DNA from: Chryseobacterium sp. RU37D
Lineage (GTDB): Bacteria; Bacteroidota; Bacteroidia; Flavobacteriales; Weeksellaceae
DNA: 64,000 nt
Assembly: GCF_900156075.1 (NCBI RefSeq)
Contig: NZ_FTMM01000010.1
Span: 44,654-108,653, forward strand
Direction: 5' to 3'
The notes beneath the pieces were generated by a model. The model saw only the letters and a list, made by a program, of their open reading frames with translations, did not search any database and was not told the origin of the DNA. The translations under genes were made by a program, and so were the position numbers. Every line of letters begins with the position of its first letter. Within the stretch, counting starts at the first letter, position 1. This document shows positions 1-8,866 of this stretch, piece by piece.

Positions 1-346
1 CATCCGGGAAAGAGCTTGTATGATGAGCCGGAACCATAGAAATTTTAAGATCATCGATTTTTGCTGATCCTCCTAAGTTGACATCATCTGTATTTTTGGC
101 CATTTTGAAATGGGCACAGATTTCAGGAACCGCAATAATTGTAGCTTCAGGATGGTATTGCAATACTTCTTCTACGTCGGCAATGTGATCTCCATGAGCA
201 TGGGTCAACAGTATATAATCGATTTTCTGAGCTGTAATATCAAACCCTGATTCTGCTTTTTTGTAGTTGTAAAAAGGGTCGCACAGAATTGTTTTGTCTT
301 TGTAGGTGAACAAAAAGCAGTTTTGTCCCAGATATTGTATTTTCAT
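1..346 (-). CDS. MBL-fold metal-dependent hydrolase (UPF0173-like), 3' part cut off by window edge
   Basis: The N-terminal 115 residues are present; the remainder lies left of position 1. The ATG is at 346-344. The metallo-beta-lactamase zinc motif THAHGDH is at residues 48-54, preceded by a typical opening strand (MKIQYLGQNCFLF), and a further His pair lies in VPAHHT at about 106-110. The compact fold with DPFYNY near residue 23 matches the UPF0173/YtkL group of small hydrolases, whose physiological substrate is not established. Flavobacteria often carry such a gene near menaquinone genes, as here, but a role in that pathway is only inferred. The family assignment is firm; the substrate is unknown. 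Confidence 0.88.
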   Translation of the reverse strand, partial: MKIQYLGQNCFLFTYKDKTILCDPFYNYKKAESGFDITAQKIDYILLTHAHGDHIADVEEVLQYHPEATIIAVPEICAHFKMAKNTDDVNLGGSAKIDDLKISMVPAHHTSSFPD

Positions 347-363
347 AATTTTTACTTTTTTTA

Positions 364-562
364 TTTTAACACAAATAATACTAACTTTTCACGAATGGTA
401 CTAAATTGAAATTTATGAAATGCTTCGACAGACTCAGCATGACAACTCTAATACTAGCTGTTCAAATATTAAGCTTTAATACTTTCATACTTATTACTAA
501 TTACTAAGTGTTATATTTTAAACACAAATGACACTAATTTTTCATGAATAGCACTATTAAAT
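364..562. repeat. Pair of imperfect direct repeats with a GCTTCGAC...CAGCATGACA fragment between
   Basis: A stretch of about 43-47 bases occurs twice, at 364-406 and 516-562. Both copies contain AACACAAAT, then a short A/T run, then a CACTAA-type segment, TTTTCA(C/T)GAAT and (G/A)G(T/C)ACTA. Between them, at 420-445, lies ATGCTTCGACAGACTCAGCA, a fragment of the dispersed GCTTCGACAAGCTCAGCA repeat seen again near 40861. No gene was seen in this gap between the hydrolase and the SRPBCC gene. Confidence 0.6.
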
Positions 563-589
563 AGTAGTGAAAATTGTGTAATCAGAGTT

Positions 590-1036
590 TTATTTTGATG
601 GAAATTTATCCTCAATTAATCTTAAATTAATTCCGTGTTCCAGATACGCTTTGCAGCCATCGAGAACTGTTGTGAAGCCGCCTGTATTGTCATTAATTAC
701 CTTTAAAAGATCTTCTTCTGTTTGAGAATATCCATAACTTTTGATCACAACAAGTGTTCCTTTTTCCATTTCTTTGAATTCGTAATCTACATTCGTTGTA
801 GGTTCGCCCCACTCAGTTTTTATCGACTGGTTTTGAATGATTTCAAGAACATTAACATTCGTTTTTGCTCCATACATTTCCCATTCCCAAGTCACGGTTT
901 TGCCTTCTTTCAATTTTCCGGTTGATTTTGTAAACCAGAAATTGGTCGTTAATTCAGGATTGATGAATGCTTCAAAAACATCTTCAATGGGTTTTCTAAT
1001 AAGCATTTGAGCTATAACATAAATATTTGAACTCAT
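590..1036 (-). CDS. SRPBCC-family protein (AHSA1-like START/Bet v1 fold)
   Basis: The 148-residue protein has the Bet v1-like START fold of the Aha1 C-terminal/SRPBCC superfamily. It opens with the characteristic IRKPIEDVFEAFINPELTTNFW, in which a strand leads into a helix and a tryptophan, and then has the G-K-L-x-E-G and W-E-W strands. It ends with a long C-terminal helix (GFTTVLDGCKAYLEHG). Such proteins bind hydrophobic ligands in a cavity, and the real ligand here is unknown. It is cytoplasmic, with no signal peptide. It ends 12 bases before the menA stop codon region on the same strand, so it may be the last gene of a menB-menA transcript. Functional inference is weak beyond the family. 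Confidence 0.87.
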   Translation of the reverse strand: MSSNIYVIAQMLIRKPIEDVFEAFINPELTTNFWFTKSTGKLKEGKTVTWEWEMYGAKTNVNVLEIIQNQSIKTEWGEPTTNVDYEFKEMEKGTLVVIKSYGYSQTEEDLLKVINDNTGGFTTVLDGCKAYLEHGINLRLIEDKFPSK

Positions 1037-1047
1037 AGTTTTATATT

Positions 1048-1977
1048 TTAATGAAAAAAGTTAAGTCCAAAAGCAGTAAGAACTGCCATGACAAAGGTCA
1101 TAATGCCAACTTGTTTTAAAAAAGGATCAAGCTCTTTCGGGTTTTTCACAGCCATGATTTTTCTTCTTACCTTCATTAAAGGGAGCATCAAAATCATTAC
1201 AATGAAAACGTAATAATTCTGAGTCTGAAAAAATCCATTTACACCCAAAAACATTAAGATCAAAATTAAAGGAAGCTGTAATAAAATCATTTCGTAAATC
1301 ATCGCATTTTTGAATCCGATTCTTAACGCAAAGCTGTTTTTACCTGATAATTTATCGCTTTCTATGTCTCTCATATTGTTGAGATTAAGAACTGCCATGC
1401 TCATCATTCCGATAGCAGCTCCTGGTAACAACATGTCCCAGCTGAAAGTTTTGGTGAACAAAAAGTAACTTCCACATACAGAAACAAGCCCAAAGAAGAT
1501 AAACACGAAGATATCTCCCAATCCCATATACCCATATGGCTTTTTCCCAACTGTATATCCAATAGCCGCCAAAATGGAAGCTATTCCCAAACCGATGAAA
1601 ATGTAAAATTCATTCATATATTTCGGAACGAAAGCCACATATAAAAGCGCAATTGTTGCAGCAAAAGATAAAACTGAGAAAAGAATCACTGCATTTCTCA
1701 TTTGCTTTGCCGTAATTCTTCCGGAGGCAACTGCTCTTGATTCTGCTTCTGTAGCTCTTTTTGCATCTGTTCCTTTTACACCGTCTCCATAGTCATTAGC
1801 ATAGTTTGATAAAATCTGGTACAGCAATGTCACCAAAAGTGCGAGTGCAAAAATTTTCCAATCCCAAAATCCGCCTTCACCGTAAAGTCTCCATTTTGCG
1901 ATGAAAGCTCCCATGATAATTCCGCTCAAAGAAAGCGGCAATGTTCTTAGCCTTGCGGCTTTTATCCAATCTGACAT
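1048..1977 (-). CDS. menA: 1,4-dihydroxy-2-naphthoate polyprenyltransferase (MenA)
   Basis: MenA joins a polyprenyl diphosphate to 1,4-dihydroxy-2-naphthoate, giving demethylmenaquinone in the inner membrane. The 309-residue protein is a UbiA-superfamily integral membrane enzyme with about eight or nine hydrophobic helices. The first Asp-rich motif is at residues 58-71 (NYANDYGDGVKGTD), and the second is at about 198-215 (NLNNMRDIESDKLSGKNS). These bind Mg-diphosphate. Length and motifs fit MenA rather than UbiA proper, and the NDYGDGVKGTD form is typical of MenA. menB lies directly upstream on the same strand, so two menaquinone steps are clustered. The gap to menB contains paired TTAGAAGTTAGA-like simple repeats. 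Confidence 0.96.
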   Translation of the reverse strand: MSDWIKAARLRTLPLSLSGIIMGAFIAKWRLYGEGGFWDWKIFALALLVTLLYQILSNYANDYGDGVKGTDAKRATEAESRAVASGRITAKQMRNAVILFSVLSFAATIALLYVAFVPKYMNEFYIFIGLGIASILAAIGYTVGKKPYGYMGLGDIFVFIFFGLVSVCGSYFLFTKTFSWDMLLPGAAIGMMSMAVLNLNNMRDIESDKLSGKNSFALRIGFKNAMIYEMILLQLPLILILMFLGVNGFFQTQNYYVFIVMILMLPLMKVRRKIMAVKNPKELDPFLKQVGIMTFVMAVLTAFGLNFFH

Positions 1978-1984
1978 AAATATT

Positions 1985-2066
1985 TAGATGTTAGATATTA
2001 GAAGTTAGAAGTTGGATTTTAAAACTATGTAAGTCTAATATCTGATTTCTAACCTCTAACTTCTTA
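1985..2066. repeat. Inverted simple-sequence repeat between menB and menA
   Basis: The 90-base gap between menB and menA consists of TTAGATATTAGAAGTTAGAA-type sequence (1985-2015) followed by its approximate reverse complement (2032-2066, TCTAATATCTGATTTCTAAC and on). It could fold as a long imperfect hairpin. Similar low-complexity pairs occur in other within-operon gaps of this window. Confidence 0.55.
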
Positions 2067-2068
2067 TT

Positions 2069-2905
2069 TTATGATATCCATTGATCTTTTCCGAAGTCTG
2101 GCTTTCTTTTTTCCAGGAATGCATTTCTTCCCTCTTTTGCTTCTTCCGTCATGTAAGCCAAACGAGTTGCCTCTCCTGCGAAAACCTGCTGGCCAACCAT
2201 TCCGTCGTCTGTAAGGTTCATTGCGAATTTCAACATTCTGATAGATGTTGGAGATTTTGCTAAAATTTCCTGCGCCCATTCGTAAGCGGTATCTTCTAAT
2301 TCGTCGTGAGGAATTACAGCATTTACCATTCCCATTTCAAATGCTTCTTGAGCAGAATAATTTCTACCTAAAAAGAAAATTTCACGAGCTTTTTTCTGTC
2401 CGACCATTTTTGCTAAATATGCCGAGCCATACCCTCCGTCAAAGCTTGTAACATCTGCATCTGTCTGCTTAAAAATAGCGTGTTCTTTACTTGCCAAAGT
2501 CAAATCGCAAACTACATGAAGAGAATGACCTCCACCAACTGCCCATCCTGGAACAACCGCGATCACAGCTTTTGGCATAAAACGGATCAAACGCTGAACT
2601 TCCAAAATATTCAAACGATGCCTTCCATCTTCTCCTACATAACCTTGATGTCCTCTCGCTTTTTGATCTCCTCCACTGCAGAACGCCCAGCCTCCGTCTT
2701 TCGGACTAGGTCCTTCACCTGAAAGCAAAACAACACCTATGGAAGGGTCTTCTGAAGCATCATAAAAAGCATCGTATAATTCTGAAGTAGTCTTCGGCCT
2801 GAAAGCGTTGCGAATTTCCGGTCTGTTGAAAGCAATTCTTGCCACACCATTACATTTTTTGTATGTAATATCTTCGTATTCTTTGACGGTTTTCCACTCG
2901 ATCAT
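2069..2905 (-). CDS. menB: 1,4-dihydroxy-2-naphthoyl-CoA synthase (MenB)
   Basis: MenB closes the second ring of the naphthoquinone by converting o-succinylbenzoyl-CoA to DHNA-CoA. The protein is an enoyl-CoA hydratase/crotonase-fold enzyme of 278 residues from the ATG at 2905. A longer reading would start at a TTG 21 bases upstream, but the ATG with MIEWKTVKEYEDI matches the normal MenB start. MenB hallmarks are the CSGGDQ oxyanion-hole segment, GWAVGGGHSLHVVCD, DADVTSFDGGYGSAYLA and the C-terminal EGRNAFLEKRKPDF. The family's conserved serine/aspartate region is intact. It is cytoplasmic and works as a hexamer in known members. It is followed by menA on the same strand. Confidence 0.97.
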   Translation of the reverse strand: MIEWKTVKEYEDITYKKCNGVARIAFNRPEIRNAFRPKTTSELYDAFYDASEDPSIGVVLLSGEGPSPKDGGWAFCSGGDQKARGHQGYVGEDGRHRLNILEVQRLIRFMPKAVIAVVPGWAVGGGHSLHVVCDLTLASKEHAIFKQTDADVTSFDGGYGSAYLAKMVGQKKAREIFFLGRNYSAQEAFEMGMVNAVIPHDELEDTAYEWAQEILAKSPTSIRMLKFAMNLTDDGMVGQQVFAGEATRLAYMTEEAKEGRNAFLEKRKPDFGKDQWIS

Positions 2906-2998
2906 TTTTGTAAAAATTTTTCTCAAAGATACGGAATTGCAGAGAATTTTAACATTGATTTTAGATGATAAATCTTGGAAATTAATCCGTTTTCTTTT

Positions 2999-3045
2999 CC
3001 ACGAGCTTCACACGTGGCTATTGGTATTAAAGCCCTTCAGGCTTT
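2999..3045. repeat. Double-hairpin intergenic element
   Basis: Two small hairpins lie next to each other: CCACG-N9-CGTGG at 2999-3017 and AAAGCC-N5-GGCTTT at 3029-3045. They are joined by TATTGGTATT. On the minus strand this reads AAGCCTGAAGGGCTT followed by AGCCACGTGTGAAGCTCGTGG-like sequence. From memory, similar linked motifs are dispersed in Bacteroidota genomes. No function is known to me. It sits in the gap upstream of menB. Confidence 0.5.
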
Positions 3046-3116
3046 TGTGTATTATTATTTTTTTTAACTTGAAAAAGATCGAATTAATAGTGAAATATTG
3101 AAATTCCGGCTAATAG

Positions 3117-3224
3117 CCTAGCCCCGATCGCAGCATTTGTTTGAGCTCATTTTTAGATTTCGGCGGCGGCAAAGCCGCCGCCGAAATCTAAAAATAGCGA
3201 GTGCGAAGAGCGGGAAATAGCTCC
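3117..3224 (+). repeat. Structured intergenic repeat, copy 1, with perfect 21-bp palindrome
   Basis: This element begins CCTAGCCCCGAT and ends GCGGGAAATAGCTCC, the same ends as three other copies in this window (15439-15547, 36274-36352, 53054-53173). Its centre is a perfect inverted repeat with arms of 21 bases at 3150-3170 and 3174-3194 around the loop AAA. The arms contain CGGCGGCGGC/GCCGCCGCCG, which is strikingly GC-rich in this AT-rich genome. AGC and CCCG near the left end can pair with GCT and CGGG near the right end, so the whole unit could fold as one RNA or DNA hairpin. Confidence 0.75.
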
Positions 3225-3258
3225 TTAAAGAAATCCAATTGTTGTTATAAAAAATAAA

Positions 3259-3283
3259 AAACCGAAACAAAATGTTCCGGTTT
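3259..3283 (-). terminator. Rho-independent terminator of the TPR gene
   Basis: Arms AAACCGAAACA (3259-3269) and TGTTCCGGTTT (3273-3283) pair around AAA with one G-U wobble. On the minus strand the hairpin is followed by a T-rich run. It lies 25 bases beyond the TPR gene stop. Confidence 0.8.
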
Positions 3284-3307
3284 ATATTTAATTCAATTCT
3301 TTGAAAA

Positions 3308-4339
3308 TTATTTAGCGGGCTGTTTTGATAATTCAGTCTCTTTCGCTTTCATTTCGTTAAACTTAGCTGTATTTTTTGTGATACTGTAAATTTCTTTCAG
3401 CATCTGAACGGCATTAATATCATTTGGAGCTGCCTGATACCACTTTTCAGCGTAAGGTAAAGCTTTGTTGAATCTTTCTTTTCTGGCATCGATTAACTTG
3501 GTAGCTTCGTCCGGCTTAGTCTTTCTAAGTGTATTGATTTCACCTACCGCCTTTTCGTCGTCACCGATAGCTGTATAAACCAGATTTTGATAAGCATTGG
3601 AAAAATCTGGTTTCAACTCAATTGCTTTCTGGAAAGAAGCCATTGCATCGTTTGCTGTTGCAGGATTTTTAGATTGAAGAACTCCTAGATTGTACCAGTT
3701 GGTGGCATCGTTAGGGTTTTTAGCTAACTGCTCTTTCAGATTCTGCATGAATTTATCGGTATTTCCTGATGCATATAAAGCTGTTCCCTGATATTCTTTC
3801 AGCTTAGTGCTATTTGGGAATTTTGCAAGACCTTTATCAATAACGGCTAAAGCTTCATCGTTTTTCTTAGCGTTCAGCAATAGGGTTGACAATGTTTCAT
3901 ATAAATCCTGCTCTACACTTGGAGTCTGCTCGGTTTTAAAATCCGTGTAATCTCCTCCAGACTTTTTCAGCAATTCCCAGGTTGCTTTATCATAGCTTGA
4001 AACCTGGCCAGTTTTTTTGTCTTTCGCTGTGTAACTTGTTTCAACACCCGTATATCCGGAATTGATCAAATCTGTATATATTTTAGTAGCCTGAGGAATA
4101 TCATTTGCCAAAGCATAGTTAAGACCTGCATAATACATATATACTTTATTATCTTGTCCGTTTGTTTTCAGTAAGTTATAAACTTCCATAAACTTAGGAG
4201 CTGCCACGGTATAATTTTTTGCATTATACGCATCCATTGCTGCTTTGTTAGCTGCTTGCAGCTGAGCGTTTGCATCCCCTTTCTGCCCAAAAGCAAAAGC
4301 AGATGCTACGATAGCCATTCCCAAAATTAGCTTTTTCAT
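3308..4339 (-). CDS. Secreted tetratricopeptide-repeat protein
   Basis: The 343-residue protein has an N-terminal signal peptide (MKKLILGMAIVASAFAFGQ, cleavage probably after Q19), so it is exported to the periplasm or envelope. The rest is alpha-helical with repeated TPR-like units: NAAMDAYNAKNYTVAAPKF near the start, LNAKKNDEALAVIDKGLAKFP in the middle, ATNWYNLGVLQSKNPATANDAMASFQKAIELKP, and YAEKWYQAAPNDINAVQML near the end. Such repeats serve protein-protein contacts. No catalytic domain is visible. It lies just after gyrA on the same strand (30 bases apart), and the pair may be co-transcribed, with the terminator at 3259-3283 ending both. The specific function is unknown. Confidence 0.9.
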   Translation of the reverse strand: MKKLILGMAIVASAFAFGQKGDANAQLQAANKAAMDAYNAKNYTVAAPKFMEVYNLLKTNGQDNKVYMYYAGLNYALANDIPQATKIYTDLINSGYTGVETSYTAKDKKTGQVSSYDKATWELLKKSGGDYTDFKTEQTPSVEQDLYETLSTLLLNAKKNDEALAVIDKGLAKFPNSTKLKEYQGTALYASGNTDKFMQNLKEQLAKNPNDATNWYNLGVLQSKNPATANDAMASFQKAIELKPDFSNAYQNLVYTAIGDDEKAVGEINTLRKTKPDEATKLIDARKERFNKALPYAEKWYQAAPNDINAVQMLKEIYSITKNTAKFNEMKAKETELSKQPAK

Positions 4340-4369
4340 ATTAACTATTTTATATTAATTGTACAATAT

Positions 4370-6949
4370 TTATTCTTCCGAATCGAAATTCTCATTTTCC
4401 CCGTTTGGATTTTCATTTTCCATCTGAGGATCATCTATATTGTTTTCTTGGTTATCTGCTGAATTTTCCAAATCTTCATTTTCTTCATCCGCAACATCTT
4501 TATCCATTTCTACTTTTGCGATGGCCGCAATTTCGTCATTTTTCTTAAGGTTAATCAATCTTACCCCTTGTGTATTTCTACCCATTACCCTCATTTCATC
4601 CATTCCCATTCTGATGGCAACACCTGATTTATTGATGATCATCAATCCGTCTTCGTCTGTTACATTTTGAATAGCAATCAGATTTCCTGTTTTTTCAGTA
4701 ATGTTAAGGGTGATAACTCCTTTTCCTCCTCTGTTGGTAATTCTATAATCCTCCACTGCAGTTCTCTTACCATACCCTTTTTCGGATACCACAAGAACTG
4801 TTTCTTTCTCCACATCATTCACAACAATCATACCAATTGCCTCGTCATTATCTTCCATTGTGATACCACGAACTCCGATAGAACCTCTACCAACCTCTCT
4901 TACTTTTTCTTCAGGGAAACGGATACATTTACCGTTTTTCGTAGCGATCATTATTTGAGAAGTTCCGTTTGTTAAATAAGCACCTAACAACTGATCATTA
5001 TCCCTGATCTCAATAGCATTTACCCCATTCACTCTTGGTCTTGAATAGGCTTCCAATGACGTTTTCTTGATTGTACCATTTTTAGTAACCATCACAACGC
5101 TCATTTGATTAACATATTCAGAATCTTTTAAGTTATTCGTTCTGATATATGCTTTAATCTTATCGTCAGGCTCAATGTTAATTAAATTTTGTACCGCTCT
5201 TCCTTTCGCTGTTTTAGAACCTTCCGGAATTTCAAATACTCTTAACCAATAACATCTTCCTTTTTCTGTAAAGAACAGCATATATTGGTGATTCGTTGCG
5301 GAAACGATATACTCCAGAAAGTCGGAATCCCTTGTTGTTGCTGCTTTATTTCCTACACCTCCTCTACTTTGAACTTTGTATTCTGAAAGTGAGGTTCTCT
5401 TGATATATCCGGCGTGAGAAATCGTAAGAACAACCGCTTCATTAGGAATAATATCTTCAATAGACATTTCACCTCCTGAATAATCGATTTCCGTTCTTCT
5501 TTCGTCACCGTATTTTTCTTTTATTTCAATTAATTCATCCTTAATGATCTGGAACCTTCTTGGTTCGTTTGCTAAAATATCTTCTAAATTAGCAATTTCT
5601 TTCATGATAGCATCATATTCATCACGAATCTTATCAAGCTCCATTCCTGTAAGACGGGCAAGACGCAGATCAAGAATTGCCTGAGCCTGAATTTCAGAAA
5701 GCTCAAAAGCTTCTATTAATCCTTCTTTTGCCGCTTGCGGGTTTGCAGAGTGACGAATAATTGAAATTGCTCTGTCTAAGGCATCTTGCGTACCGATCAC
5801 CTTCATGAAACCCTCTAAAATATGAGCTCTTTCTTTCGCTTTTCTAAGCTCGAACTGAGTTCTTCTTACAATTACTTCATGTCTGTGCTCTACGAAATGG
5901 TGAATGATATCCTTTAAATTTAATTGCTCTGGTCTTCCGTGTACCAAAGCAATATTATTAACACTGAAAGATGTCTGAAGTGCTGTATATTTGTATAATA
6001 AGTTTAAAACAACGTTCGGAATCGCATCGTTTTTCAATTCATACACAATACGAAGCCCTCTTCTGTCCGACTCATCTCTGATTTCGTAAATTCCTGGAAT
6101 TTTTTCGTCTTTAACAAGTTCTGCAGTTCTAGCAATCATTTCAGCCTTATTAACCTGATAAGGAACTTCATTTACGATAATTGCATTTCTGTTTCCGATT
6201 TCTTCGAAAGCAACTTTAGCTCTAAGAACAACTCTACCACGACCTGTGTGGAAAGCATCTCTTACTCCATCATATCCATAGATAATCCCACCTGTAGGGA
6301 AATCCGGAGCAATGATATGTTGCATTAATTCATCAATAGTGATTTCTCTGTTGTCGATGTAAGCACAAATAGCATTTACAGCCTCGGTTAAGTTATGTGG
6401 AGCCATGTTTGTTGCCATACCTACTGCAATACCTGAAGTTCCGTTCACCAAAAGATTAGGAATTTTTGAAGGCATTACTGTCGGTTCAGTTAAACTGTCG
6501 TCGAAGTTATTCTGAAAATCTACTGTTTCTTTGTCTAAGTCTGAAAGAACCTCATCAGAGATCTTTTTCAATCTGGCTTCGGTATAACGCATTGCTGCAG
6601 GCGGGTCGCCATCCATTGAACCAAAGTTACCCTGTCCGTCTACCTGAGGATAACGCAAGCTCCAGTCCTGAGCCATTCTCACCATTGCATCATAAACCGA
6701 GGAGTCTCCGTGTGGGTGGTACTTACCTAAAACGTCCCCAACAATTCTCGCAGATTTTAAATATTTTCTATTAGAAAAAACCCCTAATCCATACATACCA
6801 TAAAGCACTCTTCTATGAACGGGTTTTAAGCCATCTCGTACATCCGGTAACGCCCTTGAAACGATAACAGACATCGAATAATCGATATAAGATGACTTCA
6901 TTTCATCAACAATGTTGATAGGAATCAGTCTTTCACCTTCTTTTTGCAT
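4370..6949 (-). CDS. gyrA: DNA gyrase subunit A
   Basis: GyrA is the DNA-breaking and rejoining subunit of gyrase (A2B2), which introduces negative supercoils. From the ATG at 6949 it is 859 residues; a TTG reading would add two residues. With this start the catalytic tyrosine in AMRYTEARL is Tyr122, the same number as in E. coli. The quinolone-determining region reads [14 protein letters not shown] with Ser83 and Asp87, so the usual resistance substitutions are absent. The GyrA box is QSRGGVG at about 527-533, confirming GyrA rather than ParC. The C-terminal beta-pinwheel is followed by a highly acidic Asn/Glu/Asp tail (about 45 residues). The 148-base region to the divergent gene at 7098 holds its promoter. 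Confidence 0.98.
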   Translation of the reverse strand: MQKEGERLIPINIVDEMKSSYIDYSMSVIVSRALPDVRDGLKPVHRRVLYGMYGLGVFSNRKYLKSARIVGDVLGKYHPHGDSSVYDAMVRMAQDWSLRYPQVDGQGNFGSMDGDPPAAMRYTEARLKKISDEVLSDLDKETVDFQNNFDDSLTEPTVMPSKIPNLLVNGTSGIAVGMATNMAPHNLTEAVNAICAYIDNREITIDELMQHIIAPDFPTGGIIYGYDGVRDAFHTGRGRVVLRAKVAFEEIGNRNAIIVNEVPYQVNKAEMIARTAELVKDEKIPGIYEIRDESDRRGLRIVYELKNDAIPNVVLNLLYKYTALQTSFSVNNIALVHGRPEQLNLKDIIHHFVEHRHEVIVRRTQFELRKAKERAHILEGFMKVIGTQDALDRAISIIRHSANPQAAKEGLIEAFELSEIQAQAILDLRLARLTGMELDKIRDEYDAIMKEIANLEDILANEPRRFQIIKDELIEIKEKYGDERRTEIDYSGGEMSIEDIIPNEAVVLTISHAGYIKRTSLSEYKVQSRGGVGNKAATTRDSDFLEYIVSATNHQYMLFFTEKGRCYWLRVFEIPEGSKTAKGRAVQNLINIEPDDKIKAYIRTNNLKDSEYVNQMSVVMVTKNGTIKKTSLEAYSRPRVNGVNAIEIRDNDQLLGAYLTNGTSQIMIATKNGKCIRFPEEKVREVGRGSIGVRGITMEDNDEAIGMIVVNDVEKETVLVVSEKGYGKRTAVEDYRITNRGGKGVITLNITEKTGNLIAIQNVTDEDGLMIINKSGVAIRMGMDEMRVMGRNTQGVRLINLKKNDEIAAIAKVEMDKDVADEENEDLENSADNQENNIDDPQMENENPNGENENFDSEE

Positions 6950-7097
6950 AAACAAATTTTATTATAATGATAGTCAGACCCTTAGCTATATGTCTGAAAA
7001 TTATTTTTTCCGAATTTTTATTAACGGGCTAATTTACGAAAAATTTGCCGATTTTTGTGGTAGAATTTATCCACAAAATCTTAAAAAATCTTAAAAT

Positions 7098-7412
7098 ATG
7101 AGCATATTAAGTATAACTTTCCATTCGACGAAAAGCAATATTGAAGAATGGGAAAATTATATTGATGAAACACTGGTTTTAATGACAGAAAATTTAATGG
7201 ATGTCAATAAATATATTCTTTCTGAAGTTCAAAGTGAATATATTGAAGACGGGAAAAATTATAATCTTCTCCTGATTTTTGATAATGATGATCTGCGAGA
7301 TGATTTTGTAAAAAGTGAACTGGTAAATATTGCCGAAAGAATCGAAACAAAATTCGGGCAGGAAATAATGATTTTCAATACTTTTCTGAATCCAAAGAAA
7401 TCAAGGTTGTAG
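7098..7412 (+). CDS. Small conserved protein, possibly DUF4286-like
   Basis: The 104-residue cytoplasmic protein starts at an ATG and is transcribed divergently from gyrA. It has a strand-helix-strand pattern (SILSITFHSTK; EEWENYIDETLVLMTENL; VNKYILSEVQSEYIEDGKNYNLLLIFDN) and ends with a helix and strand (AERIETKFGQEIMIFNTFLNPK). This ferredoxin-like layout, with a sequence describing a sender of short length, recalls the DUF4286 family of Bacteroidota, but I hold this match only weakly. No catalytic motif is apparent, and the function is unknown. Codon use and composition match the neighbours, so it is probably a real gene. Confidence 0.75.
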   Translation: MSILSITFHSTKSNIEEWENYIDETLVLMTENLMDVNKYILSEVQSEYIEDGKNYNLLLIFDNDDLRDDFVKSELVNIAERIETKFGQEIMIFNTFLNPKKSRL

Positions 7413-7722
7413 TTAAAATTAAGACTGAAATATAAAATAAAAACTTTGAGTAATTCCGGTACTTTTGCAAATTTTAAATAAAATTTTTATATTTTGGGAT
7501 TTAATTATAATTATCAATCAAATTACCAAAATGGATGTTAGAACGGAAAAATTTCAGTACCATACTAATTTTTCCTCAATTTCATATATTATGCCTGCGT
7601 CTTTTCACTTTCTCAAATTTCCAAATAAATATGATCAAATTACTTACAAATATTTATTGTTTTTTAAGTTTAATTTTTAAATTTTTATATTAAAATAGAT
7701 CATATGCGTTTTATAAATTGTA
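7413..7722. other. AT-rich gap with no convincing gene
   Basis: This 310-base region is very AT-rich. An open frame at 7531-7680 begins MDVRTEKFQYHT and could encode about 49 residues, but it has no recognisable domain, no clear ribosome-binding context and a composition like non-coding DNA here. A TACTTTTG box at about 7459 resembles a -7 element, but no TTG lies at a proper distance. I see nothing else. Confidence 0.4.
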
Positions 7723-8220
7723 TTATATTCCAACTGCTTCACTTCTTTTCTCAAGCATTATAATATCTTTCCACTGTCCATTGAGTTTTCCTAACTTCTT
7801 GCGGATACCCACCGTCCTGAAACCGTTTTTATGATGAAAACTGATGGAAGCTTCATTTTCGGAGAAGATATTGGCCTGTAACGTCCAGAAACCGTGGCTC
7901 TCGCTGTCTAAAATCATTTTTTTAAGGAGAACAGACCCCAGGCCTTTTCCTTGATAATTATTATCGAAATAAATACTGACTTCCGCGACACCTTTATAGC
8001 ATTCTCTTTTGCTCACAAGCTTTAGGGCACACCAGCCTACAATTTCGTTTTTTTCTGTTTCTAAAACCCAACGGCAATCATGATAATAATCCATATTCCA
8101 GGCTTCGGGAGTAGGAACTTCTGTTTCAAAGGTTGCCATTCCTCCTTCTATACCTTGTTTAAATATTTCCAATACCCGGATTTCGTCGTTAGGAAGCATT
8201 CTTCTTAGTTCATAGTTCAT
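7723..8220 (-). CDS. GNAT-family N-acetyltransferase (phosphinothricin acetyltransferase-like)
   Basis: The 165-residue protein carries the GNAT acetyl-CoA-binding motif A (YQGKGLGSVLLKKMI, about residues 89-103, form Q-x-x-G-x-G). The N-terminal RRMLPNDEIRVLEIFKQGI and the segment SENEASISFHHKNGFRTVGIRKKLGKLNGQWKDIIML resemble the Pat/Bar/MnaT group, which acetylate amino acids such as methionine sulfone or toxic analogues. The substrate cannot be told from sequence. It begins immediately after the stop codon of the DUF421 gene (8221) with no spacer, so the two are co-transcribed. Confidence 0.9.
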   Translation of the reverse strand: MNYELRRMLPNDEIRVLEIFKQGIEGGMATFETEVPTPEAWNMDYYHDCRWVLETEKNEIVGWCALKLVSKRECYKGVAEVSIYFDNNYQGKGLGSVLLKKMILDSESHGFWTLQANIFSENEASISFHHKNGFRTVGIRKKLGKLNGQWKDIIMLEKRSEAVGI

Positions 8221-8736
8221 TTATCTGAGGTATTTTCGTTTATTTTTTCTTTTGATCCTTGAATAATGGGTTTGTTTATTTTTCTCATCTTCGGAAATCA
8301 CACTAATGCTTCCGTCAACCTCTAGAATAGAAAGCTTTACATTTTCAATTCTGTCCACACCATGCTCCCGAATAGCTTCTTCCAGCTCATCTTTTGTAAT
8401 TTTTACTTTATTTAAAGCATCTTTATGAGCAATTCCGTCTTTTACGAGAATAGTGGGCTCATCTTCAAGGAATGCTTCAAATTTTTGGTTGGAAAACATA
8501 AATCTTTTAACAATAAAATTAACCATAAACAGAACCAGAGCAGCAACCAGACCACCTTGAAGAGAAGTGTCTGACCCTACCATTGCATTCTGGACCGCAT
8601 TGGATATCAGCAATAGCAAAACTACATCTCCGGCATTAAGCTGAGAAAGCTGATTTTTGCCAAACAACCTGATGGCGATTATCATAAAAAAATATACACA
8701 AAGAGAGCGAACAACAACATCTAGAATAGAATTCAC
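8221..8736 (-). CDS. DUF421 (YetF-like) membrane protein
   Basis: This 171-residue protein has about three N-terminal transmembrane helices (VVVRSLCVYFFMIIAIRLFG; LNAGDVVLLLLISNAVQNAMVG; GGLVAALVLFMVNFIVKRF), then a cytoplasmic DUF421 domain. The conserved pattern R-x-x-G-K-x-Q-L-S, followed by D and the ending E-x-x-E-A-I-R-E-H-G, is visible as RLFGKNQLSQLNAGD and LEEAIREHGVDRIENVKLSILEVDGSISVI. Homologues such as YetF have no settled role, though some affect germination or stress. The start codon is GTG at 8736, as no in-frame ATG is nearby. The stop touches the start of the GNAT gene. Confidence 0.9.
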   Translation of the reverse strand: MNSILDVVVRSLCVYFFMIIAIRLFGKNQLSQLNAGDVVLLLLISNAVQNAMVGSDTSLQGGLVAALVLFMVNFIVKRFMFSNQKFEAFLEDEPTILVKDGIAHKDALNKVKITKDELEEAIREHGVDRIENVKLSILEVDGSISVISEDEKNKQTHYSRIKRKNKRKYLR

Positions 8737-8866
8737 AAAAGTTTCTTTATAACAAATTTATACATTTTTGGCCTTTTTTATTTATTTTAATGTAATTTTT
8801 TTTTTGATAAACGGTACATAATTTGATAGTTGATTTCACAATAGTTATTAAATTTTAACACAAATT

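Noticed and set aside
2808..3101. 97-residue plus-strand frame opposite menB
   Set aside because: It overlaps the menB start on the other strand and runs through hairpin repeats, so it is a chance frame.
6466..6949. Quinolone resistance mutation in gyrA
   Set aside because: Ser83 and Asp87 (E. coli numbering) are both present as in sensitive enzymes.
7465..7680. Open frame of about 70 residues in the AT-rich gap after the 7098 gene
   Set aside because: It uses a TTG start, has no recognisable domain, and its composition is that of non-coding AT-rich DNA.
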